Origin: a bacterium
Lineage (GTDB): Bacteria > Verrucomicrobiota > Verrucomicrobiia > Verrucomicrobiales > Akkermansiaceae
DNA: 64,000 nt
NCBI GenBank assembly: GCA_018222765.1
Contig: JAAEZT010000009.1
Span: 62,001 to 126,000 of the forward strand
Reading direction: 5' to 3'
Part shown: one piece after another, positions 17,352 through 26,933 of the stretch
How positions within the stretch are numbered: position 1 is the stretch's first letter
How the letters are laid out: every line of letters starts with the position of its first letter
Notes under the pieces: generated by a model
What the model saw: only the letters and a program-made list of their open reading frames with translations
Told to the model about the DNA's origin: nothing
The model's database searches: none
Made by a program: the position numbers and the translations under genes

Positions 17352-20300
17352 TCAGGGAAGGGAGACCTCGATACGGTAGAATCGCCGGGAGCTCAGTCCG
17401 GGAAGTCCTCCGGTTGTCGTGCCATCGTCGCTCCAGGAATGGTTGTCATTCTCTGCAACGACGGATATCGGGTCGGAGGCGTAAAACCAATCGGAGAGGT
17501 TGTCTGAATATTCAACGCGATACTGACGGCCTGGAATGACGCGGAAGTTGAGATTAACGGTATTGTCGGGATTAGCGGTGAGATTGGGAATCAGGAGTGG
17601 TGATACGTCTGGATCAATTGGGTTTGATCCGATGAGATATTCCATAAGGTTGGTTGCTCCGTCGTGGTCGAAATCACCGAGGGCTCCGTGGATCCCGGTC
17701 GGGTTATTCGGGTCGAGAGAGTAGAGGAGCTCCCAAGAATCGGGGAGTTGGTCGCCATCGGAATCGGGCAAGGCGGCGACCGCGGATTTGACAAGGCGGG
17801 TGTCAGTGAGGGTTGTGTCGCCGCGTAGGTGGATGGCGCGGACTTCGTGAAGGAATTCCGGGTCGCCATTGTAGCTATTGGGAAGAGCGACCGCGAGGGC
17901 GTCGTCGGTGGGAGTTTCGTTCCGGAGGATGGATAGAGTATTTTCGGCCAAAGGAATCCCATCGATCGTGATGGTGAATTCTTCAAGTAGTTGGACGTCT
18001 GGGATTTCAAAGCCGAGCGATTTATCGAAGAGAACTTTCATGACGTAGTTTTCATCGACGACTTCACCGTCGTTCACGGGGAAGGCGATTCGGTAGTTGG
18101 CGGGGAAGCCGGTGTTCACGGTGCGGGTAATGGTGGTGTAGTGTCCCGCTTCGTCGGTGAGGTTTTGATTGTCGGAAGACGAAGCTTCTTTGAAGCGAAC
18201 CCTTATGGTGGCAGATCCGGAGGATGGAATGTCTTGGTAGTCGAAGCGCCACTCCTTAGTGAAGCCCGTGTTTCCGAGTTGGCTGGGAACTGCGAGTTCG
18301 CTGGCCTTGGCCCAGTTATTTGTTCCGTTTCCATTGCCGGCGGAGTCGTTGCCTGTATCACTATCAAGAATCTGATAGTAAACCTCCGTTACGGATGAAT
18401 CGCTTAGCGCGACCGCGCCGTAGCTACTCCCGCCAATTGTATCGTCCTCTTTAGGAAAGAGGCAGATGCCATCAGCACGGGCGAGATCGTAGTAGAAGGT
18501 TTGGGTTTGGGTTCGGAAGATCGAAGCGCGACCGCTTCGGTTGAGAAAGGCCTTACTACGCAGGACGTGGAACCCTTCAGCAAGCCCGGTCGCTTTTTCA
18601 CCGTGGTGTGGATAGTAGGAGACGGTTGTGGGATTAAATCCGGTGATTTCGAATTGGGTCTCCATGCGTTTTTTGAGATCAATGTCCCGTTGAGAAAAGG
18701 GAAAGCGATCAGGAGCGCCGTCTTTGTGAACGCCGATCTTGTATCGCAGCACAGTACCGGCAGGAAACGAAGGGAGGTTCGCGGCCCACCATGTTGGAGT
18801 TCCTTCGCCGTCAGTATTTCCATCGTAGCTTCGGAACATGGAGGCGACTTGAGTTGAGCCTGCACCGACGCCAAGTGATCCTTCAGGGTAAGACGTGCCA
18901 TCTGTGGTGTAGTACACCCAGGCGGCGTCGGGGTCGCCCGTGTAGCCGATCTTAACGAGGAGATCGACGAAGTTGTTGGGACTAACAACGAGTTGTGGGG
19001 TGCCGTTGTCATCATCGGCCTTAGGATTATGGTAAATCCACCGGACAGCTCCGGTGTCGGACTTGATTGCAGTGCCATTGTTGCGGGAGAGAGTCGCGGT
19101 GGCATTCCCCATGACTACCTCCCAGGATTCGGAGCCGGCCGAGCCGGTTGAGTTTCTCGCGACATCGGCAGCTGCGAATTTCTCATTTGTACGTCGAACG
19201 AACTTCGTTTGTTCGTAACCAGTGAAGAGATCCAAGCCTTGATCAAAAAAGCGATCCTTCGGTGGTGGATTATCGCGACCATTGTTGTTTAAATCGATGC
19301 CGCCATCGAGTTTCATGAGCATGTTAACGGCGGAGCCATCGGCCCGCCCGAGAATGCGTAAATTGCTCACGTCTGTGATGCGCGGAATCATTTTTGTATA
19401 ATTTCCGTCGCCATCCCGGCCGTCCCGACGGACATGAGTCATCATGGGGGCGCGATTGGCGCCTTGATAAAATTCGATGGAGCGTGCGCCCTCGTCACCT
19501 TCGCCCTCAAACACCGACGGGATGCGTGGATTGTCCCAACTAAAGGCAAAGTAGCCACCACTTGGGACGATGAGAAAATTCCCTTCACCGTTACGAAGTC
19601 GACCATCGTTGCCAACTCTCGCGGTGAAGCTGCCTCCGTGTTGAGAGTAGTTGCGGAGATGGGCGTCAGCGGGGAAAGTGGAAACGACGTCGTCGGCTAA
19701 TTGTCCATCATTGTAATTGCGTGCTATCATGACGAGGAGAACAGTGCCGTCGGAATCTGTCATGGAGCCGTTTTCTCGTTTGTCTCGCATTTCCCAGGCG
19801 GCTATGTTCCGTTCGTTCCATATGGGAATTTGTTCGCCACGAACAAAGTCGCGGCGCACCTTGAGAGGCTCGGTGACCCACCTCTGACCGAATTGGCCGA
19901 GGAAGGGCGTGTAAGACGGCTTGGGGAAATAATCAGGTCCACCCTGAATGTTGTATCCATCGGTGTATACGATGGGGAGCCCTTCGCGGGTAAGCATGTA
20001 TTGGAAGGCGGCCGGACGATCGTCGCCGTTCATGAAGTTATTGTCGTGACTCAGGGGATAGGCCACGACTTCGACAGGGGAACGACCATTGTGTCCGTAT
20101 GCCCTTTGATCATAACCGGAGAGGCTGTTCCCAATGCCGGAAAACCCTCCGACGGTGTTGAGAAAGTCATCGTTGGCAATACGCATGCCTGCTTCGAGAT
20201 ACGCGCCGTCGTCTGGTGGTGCTCCAAGGTGTTCACCAAAGAGGAGCGCGTCGTCGCGGTTGAGGGCGTTTTCGTAAACGGTATTGCGGTGATTTCCCCA

Positions 20301-21419
20301 GTCGGTGTGACCACGGGTGAGGTTGAATTGCTCCTGGATCTGTCCGTTGTATCCGGCGCTGGAGTTGTCCTTGTTGACTCCGCTTTGCTGGCCGAAGAAA
20401 TATGAAGGAACATGCTTCACGGCGTCGAGTCGGAAGCCGTCGGGTTTGGCGATGTCGGTGAACCATCGCACTTGCCGGAAAAGCATTTGGTTGACGTCTT
20501 CATTCAGGGGGTCGCCCATGTTGAAGATGCCATCGCCAAACCCCCAAGTGGTATTTCGGCGGTCGGGGTTGCTGGGGTCAATACCGGTGTCGGTGAAGGG
20601 CTCGGATGCTTCTCCGGCATCGTGTTGACCATTGGAATTCGTGTCGTCCCAGTCGAACTTCCCATTATTCGCGCCGGTGTTGTTTATTCCATATCCGTTG
20701 TCATTAAAGGGTTCTTTGTCCGCAAAAGTGTAAACCGGATCCCCGACGAAATTCGTCCCGAGTGGGAGGTCGTTGTCTAGATAGAGATATGTCTGCCCAG
20801 GATGACGAATGCCGCTCCACTTGGGGTAGTCCTGTCCCTCGGTGGTGCCATTTGGGTTGAAGCTGGTGTTGGGATCCTCTTGTGCGATGTCCCAGCCAAA
20901 AGGATTGCGATTGAGAACCTGCCATTCGTCTTGGTAGTTGATTGAATCAGAGGCCTTGCGCCATTGATTGCCGTCACGGACGAGGTGAAAATCTTCGGGC
21001 ACAAATCCTGGTAAACTTGGGAAGAGTTCGCCAACACCGGTGTTGTTGTCGAGCGGCCCGCCGCAATGAGCCATGACATTGTCAAAGTAGACTTTGAGCC
21101 CAAATCGATGGGCGATGAGCATAAGGCTTAGGAGTTCTTCTTTTGTCCCATACTTCGTTGGGATCGTGCCCATCTGGTCCTTGTCGCCGAGGTCGAAGCG
21201 ATCAAAGGTGTCGAACCCCACCGAGTATGTTCCTGACGCTCCTTTGAAAGGCGGAGGAAGCCAGAGGGAGGTGTAGCCTGCTTCGGCAACTTCGGGGATT
21301 CGCTGCTCAATCTCAGACCACTCGGTATTGAAATACTGAAGGATGACCTCTTCGGATCGGGCCGTGGACAAGAGGAGGGAAAGGGCGAGTAACGCCGAAC
21401 CGCAGGAGTAAAAATGCAT
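17352..21419 (-). CDS. Giant secreted alpha-amylase-family (GH13) protein
   Basis: 1355 residues with a signal peptide (MHFYSCGSALLALSLLLSTARS). The GH13 barrel occupies about residues 24-560: GYTSLWLPPPFKGASG, FGLKVYFDNVMAH, the nucleophile in DGFRLDAVKH (Asp332), the acid/base in LLFGEHLG (Glu396) and the transition-state aspartate in PLSHDNNF (Asp459). Long beta-rich regions follow, then a calcium-binding thrombospondin-3-like block (SDGDQLPDSWELLYSLDPNN and GDFDHDGATNLMEYLIGSNP) near residues 1240-1290 and a final beta domain (RQYRVEYSDNLSDWFYAS). It should cleave an alpha-glucan outside the cell. The two acidic insertions near 240-300 (DDTNSNGQHDAGE) also look calcium-binding. Length is far above a plain amylase. 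Substrate unproven. Confidence 0.88.
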   Translation of the reverse strand: MHFYSCGSALLALSLLLSTARSEEVILQYFNTEWSEIEQRIPEVAEAGYTSLWLPPPFKGASGTYSVGFDTFDRFDLGDKDQMGTIPTKYGTKEELLSLMLIAHRFGLKVYFDNVMAHCGGPLDNNTGVGELFPSLPGFVPEDFHLVRDGNQWRKASDSINYQDEWQVLNRNPFGWDIAQEDPNTSFNPNGTTEGQDYPKWSGIRHPGQTYLYLDNDLPLGTNFVGDPVYTFADKEPFNDNGYGINNTGANNGKFDWDDTNSNGQHDAGEASEPFTDTGIDPSNPDRRNTTWGFGDGIFNMGDPLNEDVNQMLFRQVRWFTDIAKPDGFRLDAVKHVPSYFFGQQSGVNKDNSSAGYNGQIQEQFNLTRGHTDWGNHRNTVYENALNRDDALLFGEHLGAPPDDGAYLEAGMRIANDDFLNTVGGFSGIGNSLSGYDQRAYGHNGRSPVEVVAYPLSHDNNFMNGDDRPAAFQYMLTREGLPIVYTDGYNIQGGPDYFPKPSYTPFLGQFGQRWVTEPLKVRRDFVRGEQIPIWNERNIAAWEMRDKRENGSMTDSDGTVLLVMIARNYNDGQLADDVVSTFPADAHLRNYSQHGGSFTARVGNDGRLRNGEGNFLIVPSGGYFAFSWDNPRIPSVFEGEGDEGARSIEFYQGANRAPMMTHVRRDGRDGDGNYTKMIPRITDVSNLRILGRADGSAVNMLMKLDGGIDLNNNGRDNPPPKDRFFDQGLDLFTGYEQTKFVRRTNEKFAAADVARNSTGSAGSESWEVVMGNATATLSRNNGTAIKSDTGAVRWIYHNPKADDDNGTPQLVVSPNNFVDLLVKIGYTGDPDAAWVYYTTDGTSYPEGSLGVGAGSTQVASMFRSYDGNTDGEGTPTWWAANLPSFPAGTVLRYKIGVHKDGAPDRFPFSQRDIDLKKRMETQFEITGFNPTTVSYYPHHGEKATGLAEGFHVLRSKAFLNRSGRASIFRTQTQTFYYDLARADGICLFPKEDDTIGGSSYGAVALSDSSVTEVYYQILDSDTGNDSAGNGNGTNNWAKASELAVPSQLGNTGFTKEWRFDYQDIPSSGSATIRVRFKEASSSDNQNLTDEAGHYTTITRTVNTGFPANYRIAFPVNDGEVVDENYVMKVLFDKSLGFEIPDVQLLEEFTITIDGIPLAENTLSILRNETPTDDALAVALPNSYNGDPEFLHEVRAIHLRGDTTLTDTRLVKSAVAALPDSDGDQLPDSWELLYSLDPNNPTGIHGALGDFDHDGATNLMEYLIGSNPIDPDVSPLLIPNLTANPDNTVNLNFRVIPGRQYRVEYSDNLSDWFYASDPISVVAENDNHSWSDDGTTTGGLPGLSSRRFYRIEVSLP

Positions 21420-21484
21420 CAGAAAGATCTCCGTAAAGCTAAGCCAATGAGAGGATCTCGCAATAAAAAGAGAATGAGGCTGTC

Positions 21485-22351
21485 CTAGCGGAAGCGCAAG
21501 AGGGCCTCAATCGGGTAGTGGTCAGAAGGATAGCGGCCATTTTTATGGGTGTAGTTGATCGTGGCATTGTGAGTAGTGAATTTCTCTGAGTGGAGAATCC
21601 AATCGATCCGCGATCCCTTTCTGAGGCCTTTAAATCCGCCAAAACTGGCCTCGTCGGGCTTTCGCTTCGGATGAATGAAACGGTAACTGTCGACGAGCTT
21701 CGCGCTTGCGTCCTCTGGTCCATTGACAAGTGTTGCGTAGGGCTCACCGTCTTCGGTCGTATTGAAGTCTCCAGTGATGATGAGGGGAACATCTCCTTCG
21801 TAAGGCTCCCACTGCTTGCGCATGAGTTTGGCTGATTCGAGCCGGGCGACTTTTCCACGATGATCGAAGTGAGCATTGGCAAAGATAAAGATTTCCTCGT
21901 TTTTGAGATCGCGAAGGGCCACCCAACTGAGCATTCGTGGAAGTGAGGAATCCCAGCTCTTGCTACCGGCATCATCGGGAGTTTTGCTGAACCAAAAATG
22001 TCCTGAGCGTTCCAGAGCGAAGCGCGTCGTTTTATACATCAATGGAACGTATTCTCCTTTTTCTTTCCCGTCCTCACGTCCAACTCCGTGGAAGGCGTAG
22101 CCGGGGAGGTTTTTCTTAAGGAAGTCGGCTTGGAATCCAAGAACTTCCTGGAGGCCAAGAAGGTCGGGGTCGGCGTCCTTGATCGTATCAAGAACAAGAT
22201 CCTTACGATTCTCCCATTTGTTGTTGCCATCCTTCGCTGACCCGTAGCGGATATTGAAGCTCATAACATTGAGTGGCTCGGAAGCTGTGGCCGGGAGGAT
22301 TCCAACGATTATCACGAAGGTTGTCGTCAGGATATAATTGATTCTTTTCAT
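21485..22351 (-). CDS. Secreted endonuclease/exonuclease/phosphatase (EEP) family protein
   Basis: 288 residues with a signal peptide (MKRINYILTTTFVIIVGILPATAS). EEP-fold motifs are complete: LNVMSFNIRYGS, DLLGLQEV (metal-binding Glu69), ANAHFDHRG, IITGDFNTTEDG, SRIDWILHS and PSDHYPIEALLRF. Such secreted members hydrolyse phosphodiester or phosphomonoester bonds, for instance in extracellular nucleic acids, inositol phosphates or lipids, and sequence alone does not say which. It starts 63 bases after the end of the small lipoprotein gene and ends 65 bases before the GH13 gene, same strand; the three may form an exported set. Confidence 0.92.
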   Translation of the reverse strand: MKRINYILTTTFVIIVGILPATASEPLNVMSFNIRYGSAKDGNNKWENRKDLVLDTIKDADPDLLGLQEVLGFQADFLKKNLPGYAFHGVGREDGKEKGEYVPLMYKTTRFALERSGHFWFSKTPDDAGSKSWDSSLPRMLSWVALRDLKNEEIFIFANAHFDHRGKVARLESAKLMRKQWEPYEGDVPLIITGDFNTTEDGEPYATLVNGPEDASAKLVDSYRFIHPKRKPDEASFGGFKGLRKGSRIDWILHSEKFTTHNATINYTHKNGRYPSDHYPIEALLRFR

Positions 22352-22414
22352 GGGGTATGATCAGTAAAGTTGGTTTCGGTGGGGATCTTCAATGAGGAAG
22401 AAGTCTTTCGTGCC

Positions 22415-22660
22415 TCACTCGGAGTAATCGAGCCTATTATTGTCATAGGAAGCTCTTGTAATCCAATCCCGGGCCACGGCGTAGTTGGGAGAATCGGGTT
22501 TAATCTTTCTAGCATGAGCAATTGAGCGGGCGGGGAATCCCTGTTCGTAGTAGAATTCAGCAAAGAAGATGTTTTGGCGGTCGAGTTCAGCCCTCTTTGC
22601 AGCGCTGGTGCATGAAATGAAGGCGCAGAGTGGAAAGAGGAGGATGAATCGGATGAGCAT
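22415..22660 (-). CDS. Small lipoprotein of unknown function
   Basis: 81 residues. The start MLIRFILLFPLCAFISCTS gives a lipoprotein signal with the cysteine at residue 17 in FISC. The mature part is 65 residues, helical and rich in tyrosine and charged residues (RAELDRQNIFFAEFYYEQG, ARKIKPDSPNYAVARDWITR), rather like a single TPR-type helix pair. No family recognised. Its neighbours on the same strand are the secreted EEP phosphatase and GH13 protein; the start lies about 110 bases from the divergent tetrahaem gene. Confidence 0.75.
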   Translation of the reverse strand: MLIRFILLFPLCAFISCTSAAKRAELDRQNIFFAEFYYEQGFPARSIAHARKIKPDSPNYAVARDWITRASYDNNRLDYSE

Positions 22661-22768
22661 GTCCTATTTTAGGCTGAACCATTGAGAGGTGAAGAGCTTT
22701 TTATGGCGATAGCATGCTTTGTTTTTATGGGTTTGATCGAGGCTCCATCTCTTGGCATATTCCACTCG

Positions 22769-25700
22769 ATGTTTTCACGTGCAATTTTTTTGAGCGGTTT
22801 GGCCGCCCTGATATTTGGAGATGTGTTGGGGAAAACAAGAGCCGAGTTGACCCAGGAGTGGATGGTCGCCAATCCGAGAGCGGCCTGGTGGGATGCTATG
22901 GATACTGGTCCTTTCATTAGCGATACTTTTCTAGGTTTTGGCCCCAAAGGAGAGGTGGCAGTCCTCAAGGGGATCGCGATTAAGCTTGGAGACAAAGAAG
23001 ATTGCTCTGTTGTTTTTGATACTGAAACACTGAGAATGGTTGCCGGTTTTGATGGTGTGGTGAAAATGGCTGGAACTCCGTGGAGTGGTCGTCATGCCGA
23101 TAACTCATATTTGCCTGAAAATCGAAAGGATTACTTTTTCGCAACAAAGAAAGGCCCCGGAATCGCAGTGAATGGAAAATGGGGGGACCCTCGCAGGACT
23201 AGGAACGGGCCGCTTCCTGATGAACAAGCCGAGTATCTTGGGATTTATCGCCACGAGTTCGGCACGGTCTTGAGCTACACTGCAGGAGGATCCAATATTC
23301 TTGAGATGCCCTGGAGTCTTGGTGGTGGATTGGTGCGATCGTTTAAGTTTGAAAAAATGAAGAACGAGGTTGAAATTCTTGTCCTCGATCCTCTCGAGGA
23401 TGGACGTAAGATTGCGGTTCAACTTCGGGGGGCTGGCAAAGGAGTTTTTCTTGAGACTCTTGAATCCGGTCGTTTGGTTGTTTCATTGGCAAAGGGTGCG
23501 GAAGGTTCCTTTGATCTGGTGTATGCGCCTGAAGGTCTGGAAATTCCTGTGGTTAAGAGATCCAGTATCGCGAGTTTTATTAAGGGTGGACCATCTCTCT
23601 TCCCGGAAACAGTCGAGGTTAAAGGTCGGGTGAGTGATACTAAAGTGGGGTATGTGGTGGATGATATCCCGCTGCCCAAGGATAATCCCTGGGGATCGAA
23701 TATTCGCTTTGGAGGTTACGATTTCTTCCCCGATGGAAAACGCGTGGCATGTTCGACCTGGAATGGTGACGTGTGGATTGCCTCGGGAATTGATGGAGAT
23801 TTATCGAAGATTACCTGGCGTAGATTTGCCAGCGGACTTTACCAGACTCTTGGCCTCAAAATTGTTGATGGCGTGATCTACACACACGGGCGGGATCAAT
23901 TGACAAGACTCCATGATCTCAACGGTGATGGAGAAGCCGACTTTTACGAATGTTTTAACAACGATGTTCTCATTACACCGGGATTTCATGAGTTTGCCTT
24001 CGACCTTCAGACCGACAAGGAAGGTAACTTCTACTTTAGTAAAGGTGCTCCTGTGATGTCAGGTGGCCGGGGCTTTACTGAGTTGACCGAGCACAACGGA
24101 ACAATTCTGCGGGTGAGTGCCGACGGGAAGGAGCTCAAGAGGTTGGCGTGGGGATTACGAGCTCCGGGCGGCTTGGGGCTTGGACCAAATGGCGAGATGA
24201 CGACAGGTGAGAACGAAGGAAGTTATGTTCCGCGGTGTAAGATTACCTGGAGTAATCAGAATGGTAGCAGCTTCCACGGAGTTGTGCCGAGTGAGTGGAA
24301 GGATAAGAGGTTCATACGGAAATTGCCGGACACACCGACCGATTATGAACGTCCGCTGTGTTGGTTGCCCTATTATGTCGATAATTCGAGCGGGAGTCAG
24401 TTCTGGGTGCCGGAAGAAAGTTCCTGGAATAACCATGCCGGGAAAATGATTCATATTTCCTACGGAAAGAGCTCGATTTATCGGACCCTGATCGACGAGG
24501 TGAATGGGCAGGTGCAAGGAGGTGTTTATCGTTTGCCGGTAGAGTTGACCACGGCGGCAATGCGCGGACGTTTCCACCCCCAATCGGGTCATCTTTATTT
24601 AATGGGATTCCGTGGTTGGCAGACCAATGGTGGAACCGGTTTTCAGCGGGTGCGCTTTATCTCTGATGAAAAGCCCCTACCAGTGAAATTGGAGGCTTAT
24701 GACAATGGCATTCGCGTTGAATTCAGTGGAAAGCTCGATGCCGAGGTGGCCAGTGACCCCCGTCGTTATGCAGTAAGTAAGTGGGATTATGTCTGGGGTC
24801 CACAATACGGTTCGGGGCGATTCTCGATCGATGATCCTGACACTGCCGCTCGAGACAAAGCTCTTGTCGAACCTTCGAAAGGCTCGGTTAACCAGGTGGA
24901 CTCTGTTGATGTCCGTGCGGCTAAGCTTCTCAAGGATGGAAAATCGGTATTCCTCTACATACCCAAAATGACTCCGGCGATGCAGATGGAGATTCGTATG
25001 GATTTGGCGGACGATAAAAAGAAGGTATTTAAAGAAACGATCTGGAATACCATTCATAACCTGCACCCGACCTTTACTGATCACGAATTGGATCTTGCGA
25101 ATCTTCCCGTGGTCAAGACGGAAGCTCTCGGCGAGCCTGGATTAATTTTAAGCACATCAAAAGGCAGTGCGGATGATGCTGTAGTGGTGGATCGCCTGGC
25201 GATCACCTTGGACCGGAAGGACGGAGTCACTGCGTTTATCGGGGGAGATCAGGGAGTCTTTGAAGGTGATATGGTCGTGGAGGCTCGTGACATGTTAGCT
25301 TTCCGTCTCGAAGGACGGGGGTGGGCCAGTTTGAAAATCAACGGAAAGAAGGTAATGGAGGGAGATCTCCCGCTGGAATGCGAGCCAATGGAATTGGAAG
25401 CCGGGCCGCAGTCTCTTTTCTGCCACTTTAAGAAAGCGAGCAATGGGAAAAGCCAGTTACGCTTCCTTTGGAGTGGGTCTGAATTCGTCTGGGAGCCCGT
25501 CAGGCCATCGGTCTATCGCTATTCCTCAAATTCTATGCTCGCAACCAAAGATAAGGCGCGTTCGGGACGCAATCTCTTCGCAGCTGCGCAATGTGTGAAG
25601 TGTCATTCTGCGGATAAGAATTATTTCAAAGACGGAGTGATGCCAGAGTTGTTTGAGAGTCTGCCTGATTTCAAAAACATTGGAAACCGGATGCATGCAG

Positions 25701-26929
25701 GGTGGCTCGAGCAGTGGGTCAAAAAACCGGCTGATTATTGCCCAAGTGTGGCTCCCGACGAGGCCGATGACATCGCTGCTTATCTGGCGACGTTGAAGAG
25801 CAAGGAATTGAAAGCGCAGAAAGGTGATGCCGCAGCCGGAAAGCTTCTTGCCGAAGAGCTTCATCTTCAGCCGTGGATTGAAAAGTTGGTCAAGAGTTCA
25901 AAATACACCTCGGGGGGATTGCAGGCTCATTTGTTGAATCCTGCCGGGCATGCCAAGCATACTACTTTCCCTCATCTGCGTTTAAATGAGGATGAAGCCG
26001 CGAACCTAGGGGCGTGGATTGAGATGAGATCGCCCAAGGCGCTGTCCGCTTCTGGTGGTGATACCGCGCGAGGTAAGAAGTTGGTCGCTCAACGTTGTGC
26101 GGTGTGCCACGAGCCGGACAAGGGTGTGAAGTATGAGTTCGAGGCCGTCGGCTTGAAGGAGATGTGGAATGCCGAGTGGATGGAGAAGGGTTGTCTTTCC
26201 GAGGAGGAAGGAAATGCTCCGGAGTTGGGATTCGGAATCGAGGACAAGCAAGCGCTTGTTGCCTTCAAGAATATTGATGGGAATAAGAACTTTACCGCGC
26301 TGCGCCGCTTTGTTCCTCACGAGTATGCCAATCGCACTCTTGAGCGTTTGCAGTGTCACTCCTGTCATTCTGGCGAAAACAAACTGCCTGATATTTCGTT
26401 GGCTGGTGAGAAACTGCATGGGGATTGGCTTCAGTCTCTTTTTAACGGAGAAAATCAAAAAGTCCGCCCTTGGATAGGGGCGAAAATGCCGGCCTTCCAC
26501 AGTCGGTCTGAGCATCTCGCTAGAGGCCTGGCTTATCGGGCTGGCATGGATTTCAGGAAGTCGGAGTTTGAAGCCGATTCGGAACTGGCCAAGATGGGCG
26601 GCGAGATTGCGGGCATTCAGGGATACGCCTGTATTACTTGTCATGCCGCCGGAGAGACACCCGCCTTACAGGCTTTCGAGGGGCAGGGGCCTAATCTTCA
26701 GCTTTCCGGAGAACGTCTTCGTCCGGGCTACTACCATTCTTGGATGTATTGGCCTCAGCGATTCCAACCGCTGACCATCATGCCCAAGTATACCGTTAAC
26801 AAAGAAAAGGCGCTCAACCCGGCCTTCTACGAGGGCATGGCTGATTCGCAGTTTGAGGCGATCTGGCACTGGTTACACACCCTCGAGGGTGCCGAGAGGG
26901 CGCCCATCCCGAAAAAGGAGGAGCACTAG
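22769..26929 (+). CDS. Giant periplasmic tetrahaem c-type cytochrome with a dehydrogenase-like propeller
   Basis: 1386 residues from the ATG at 22769, chosen because it opens a normal signal peptide (MFSRAIFLSGLAALIFGD); in-frame ATG 22703 and TTG 22682 are alternatives. An N-terminal domain (TRAELTQEWMVANPRAAWW) of the DUF6797 type is followed by a propeller like the sorbosone-dehydrogenase fold (GSNIRFGGYDFFPDGKRVA, GLRAPGGLGLGPNGEMTTG). The C-terminal third has four CxxCH haem sites: CVKCH (25592-25606), CAVCH (26096-26110), CHSCH (26354-26368) and CITCH (26630-26644). Related proteins are abundant in Verrucomicrobia and Planctomycetes and are thought to oxidise sugars or other carbon compounds in the periplasm and pass electrons to the respiratory chain; the substrate is not known. 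Confidence 0.88.
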   Translation: MFSRAIFLSGLAALIFGDVLGKTRAELTQEWMVANPRAAWWDAMDTGPFISDTFLGFGPKGEVAVLKGIAIKLGDKEDCSVVFDTETLRMVAGFDGVVKMAGTPWSGRHADNSYLPENRKDYFFATKKGPGIAVNGKWGDPRRTRNGPLPDEQAEYLGIYRHEFGTVLSYTAGGSNILEMPWSLGGGLVRSFKFEKMKNEVEILVLDPLEDGRKIAVQLRGAGKGVFLETLESGRLVVSLAKGAEGSFDLVYAPEGLEIPVVKRSSIASFIKGGPSLFPETVEVKGRVSDTKVGYVVDDIPLPKDNPWGSNIRFGGYDFFPDGKRVACSTWNGDVWIASGIDGDLSKITWRRFASGLYQTLGLKIVDGVIYTHGRDQLTRLHDLNGDGEADFYECFNNDVLITPGFHEFAFDLQTDKEGNFYFSKGAPVMSGGRGFTELTEHNGTILRVSADGKELKRLAWGLRAPGGLGLGPNGEMTTGENEGSYVPRCKITWSNQNGSSFHGVVPSEWKDKRFIRKLPDTPTDYERPLCWLPYYVDNSSGSQFWVPEESSWNNHAGKMIHISYGKSSIYRTLIDEVNGQVQGGVYRLPVELTTAAMRGRFHPQSGHLYLMGFRGWQTNGGTGFQRVRFISDEKPLPVKLEAYDNGIRVEFSGKLDAEVASDPRRYAVSKWDYVWGPQYGSGRFSIDDPDTAARDKALVEPSKGSVNQVDSVDVRAAKLLKDGKSVFLYIPKMTPAMQMEIRMDLADDKKKVFKETIWNTIHNLHPTFTDHELDLANLPVVKTEALGEPGLILSTSKGSADDAVVVDRLAITLDRKDGVTAFIGGDQGVFEGDMVVEARDMLAFRLEGRGWASLKINGKKVMEGDLPLECEPMELEAGPQSLFCHFKKASNGKSQLRFLWSGSEFVWEPVRPSVYRYSSNSMLATKDKARSGRNLFAAAQCVKCHSADKNYFKDGVMPELFESLPDFKNIGNRMHAGWLEQWVKKPADYCPSVAPDEADDIAAYLATLKSKELKAQKGDAAAGKLLAEELHLQPWIEKLVKSSKYTSGGLQAHLLNPAGHAKHTTFPHLRLNEDEAANLGAWIEMRSPKALSASGGDTARGKKLVAQRCAVCHEPDKGVKYEFEAVGLKEMWNAEWMEKGCLSEEEGNAPELGFGIEDKQALVAFKNIDGNKNFTALRRFVPHEYANRTLERLQCHSCHSGENKLPDISLAGEKLHGDWLQSLFNGENQKVRPWIGAKMPAFHSRSEHLARGLAYRAGMDFRKSEFEADSELAKMGGEIAGIQGYACITCHAAGETPALQAFEGQGPNLQLSGERLRPGYYHSWMYWPQRFQPLTIMPKYTVNKEKALNPAFYEGMADSQFEAIWHWLHTLEGAERAPIPKKEEH

Positions 26930-26933
26930 GGAA

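Noticed and set aside
18404-19105. Open frame of 233 codons on minus inside the GH13 gene
   Set aside because: Serine- and proline-rich alternate frame of the same strand; the true GH13 frame is supported by its catalytic motifs.
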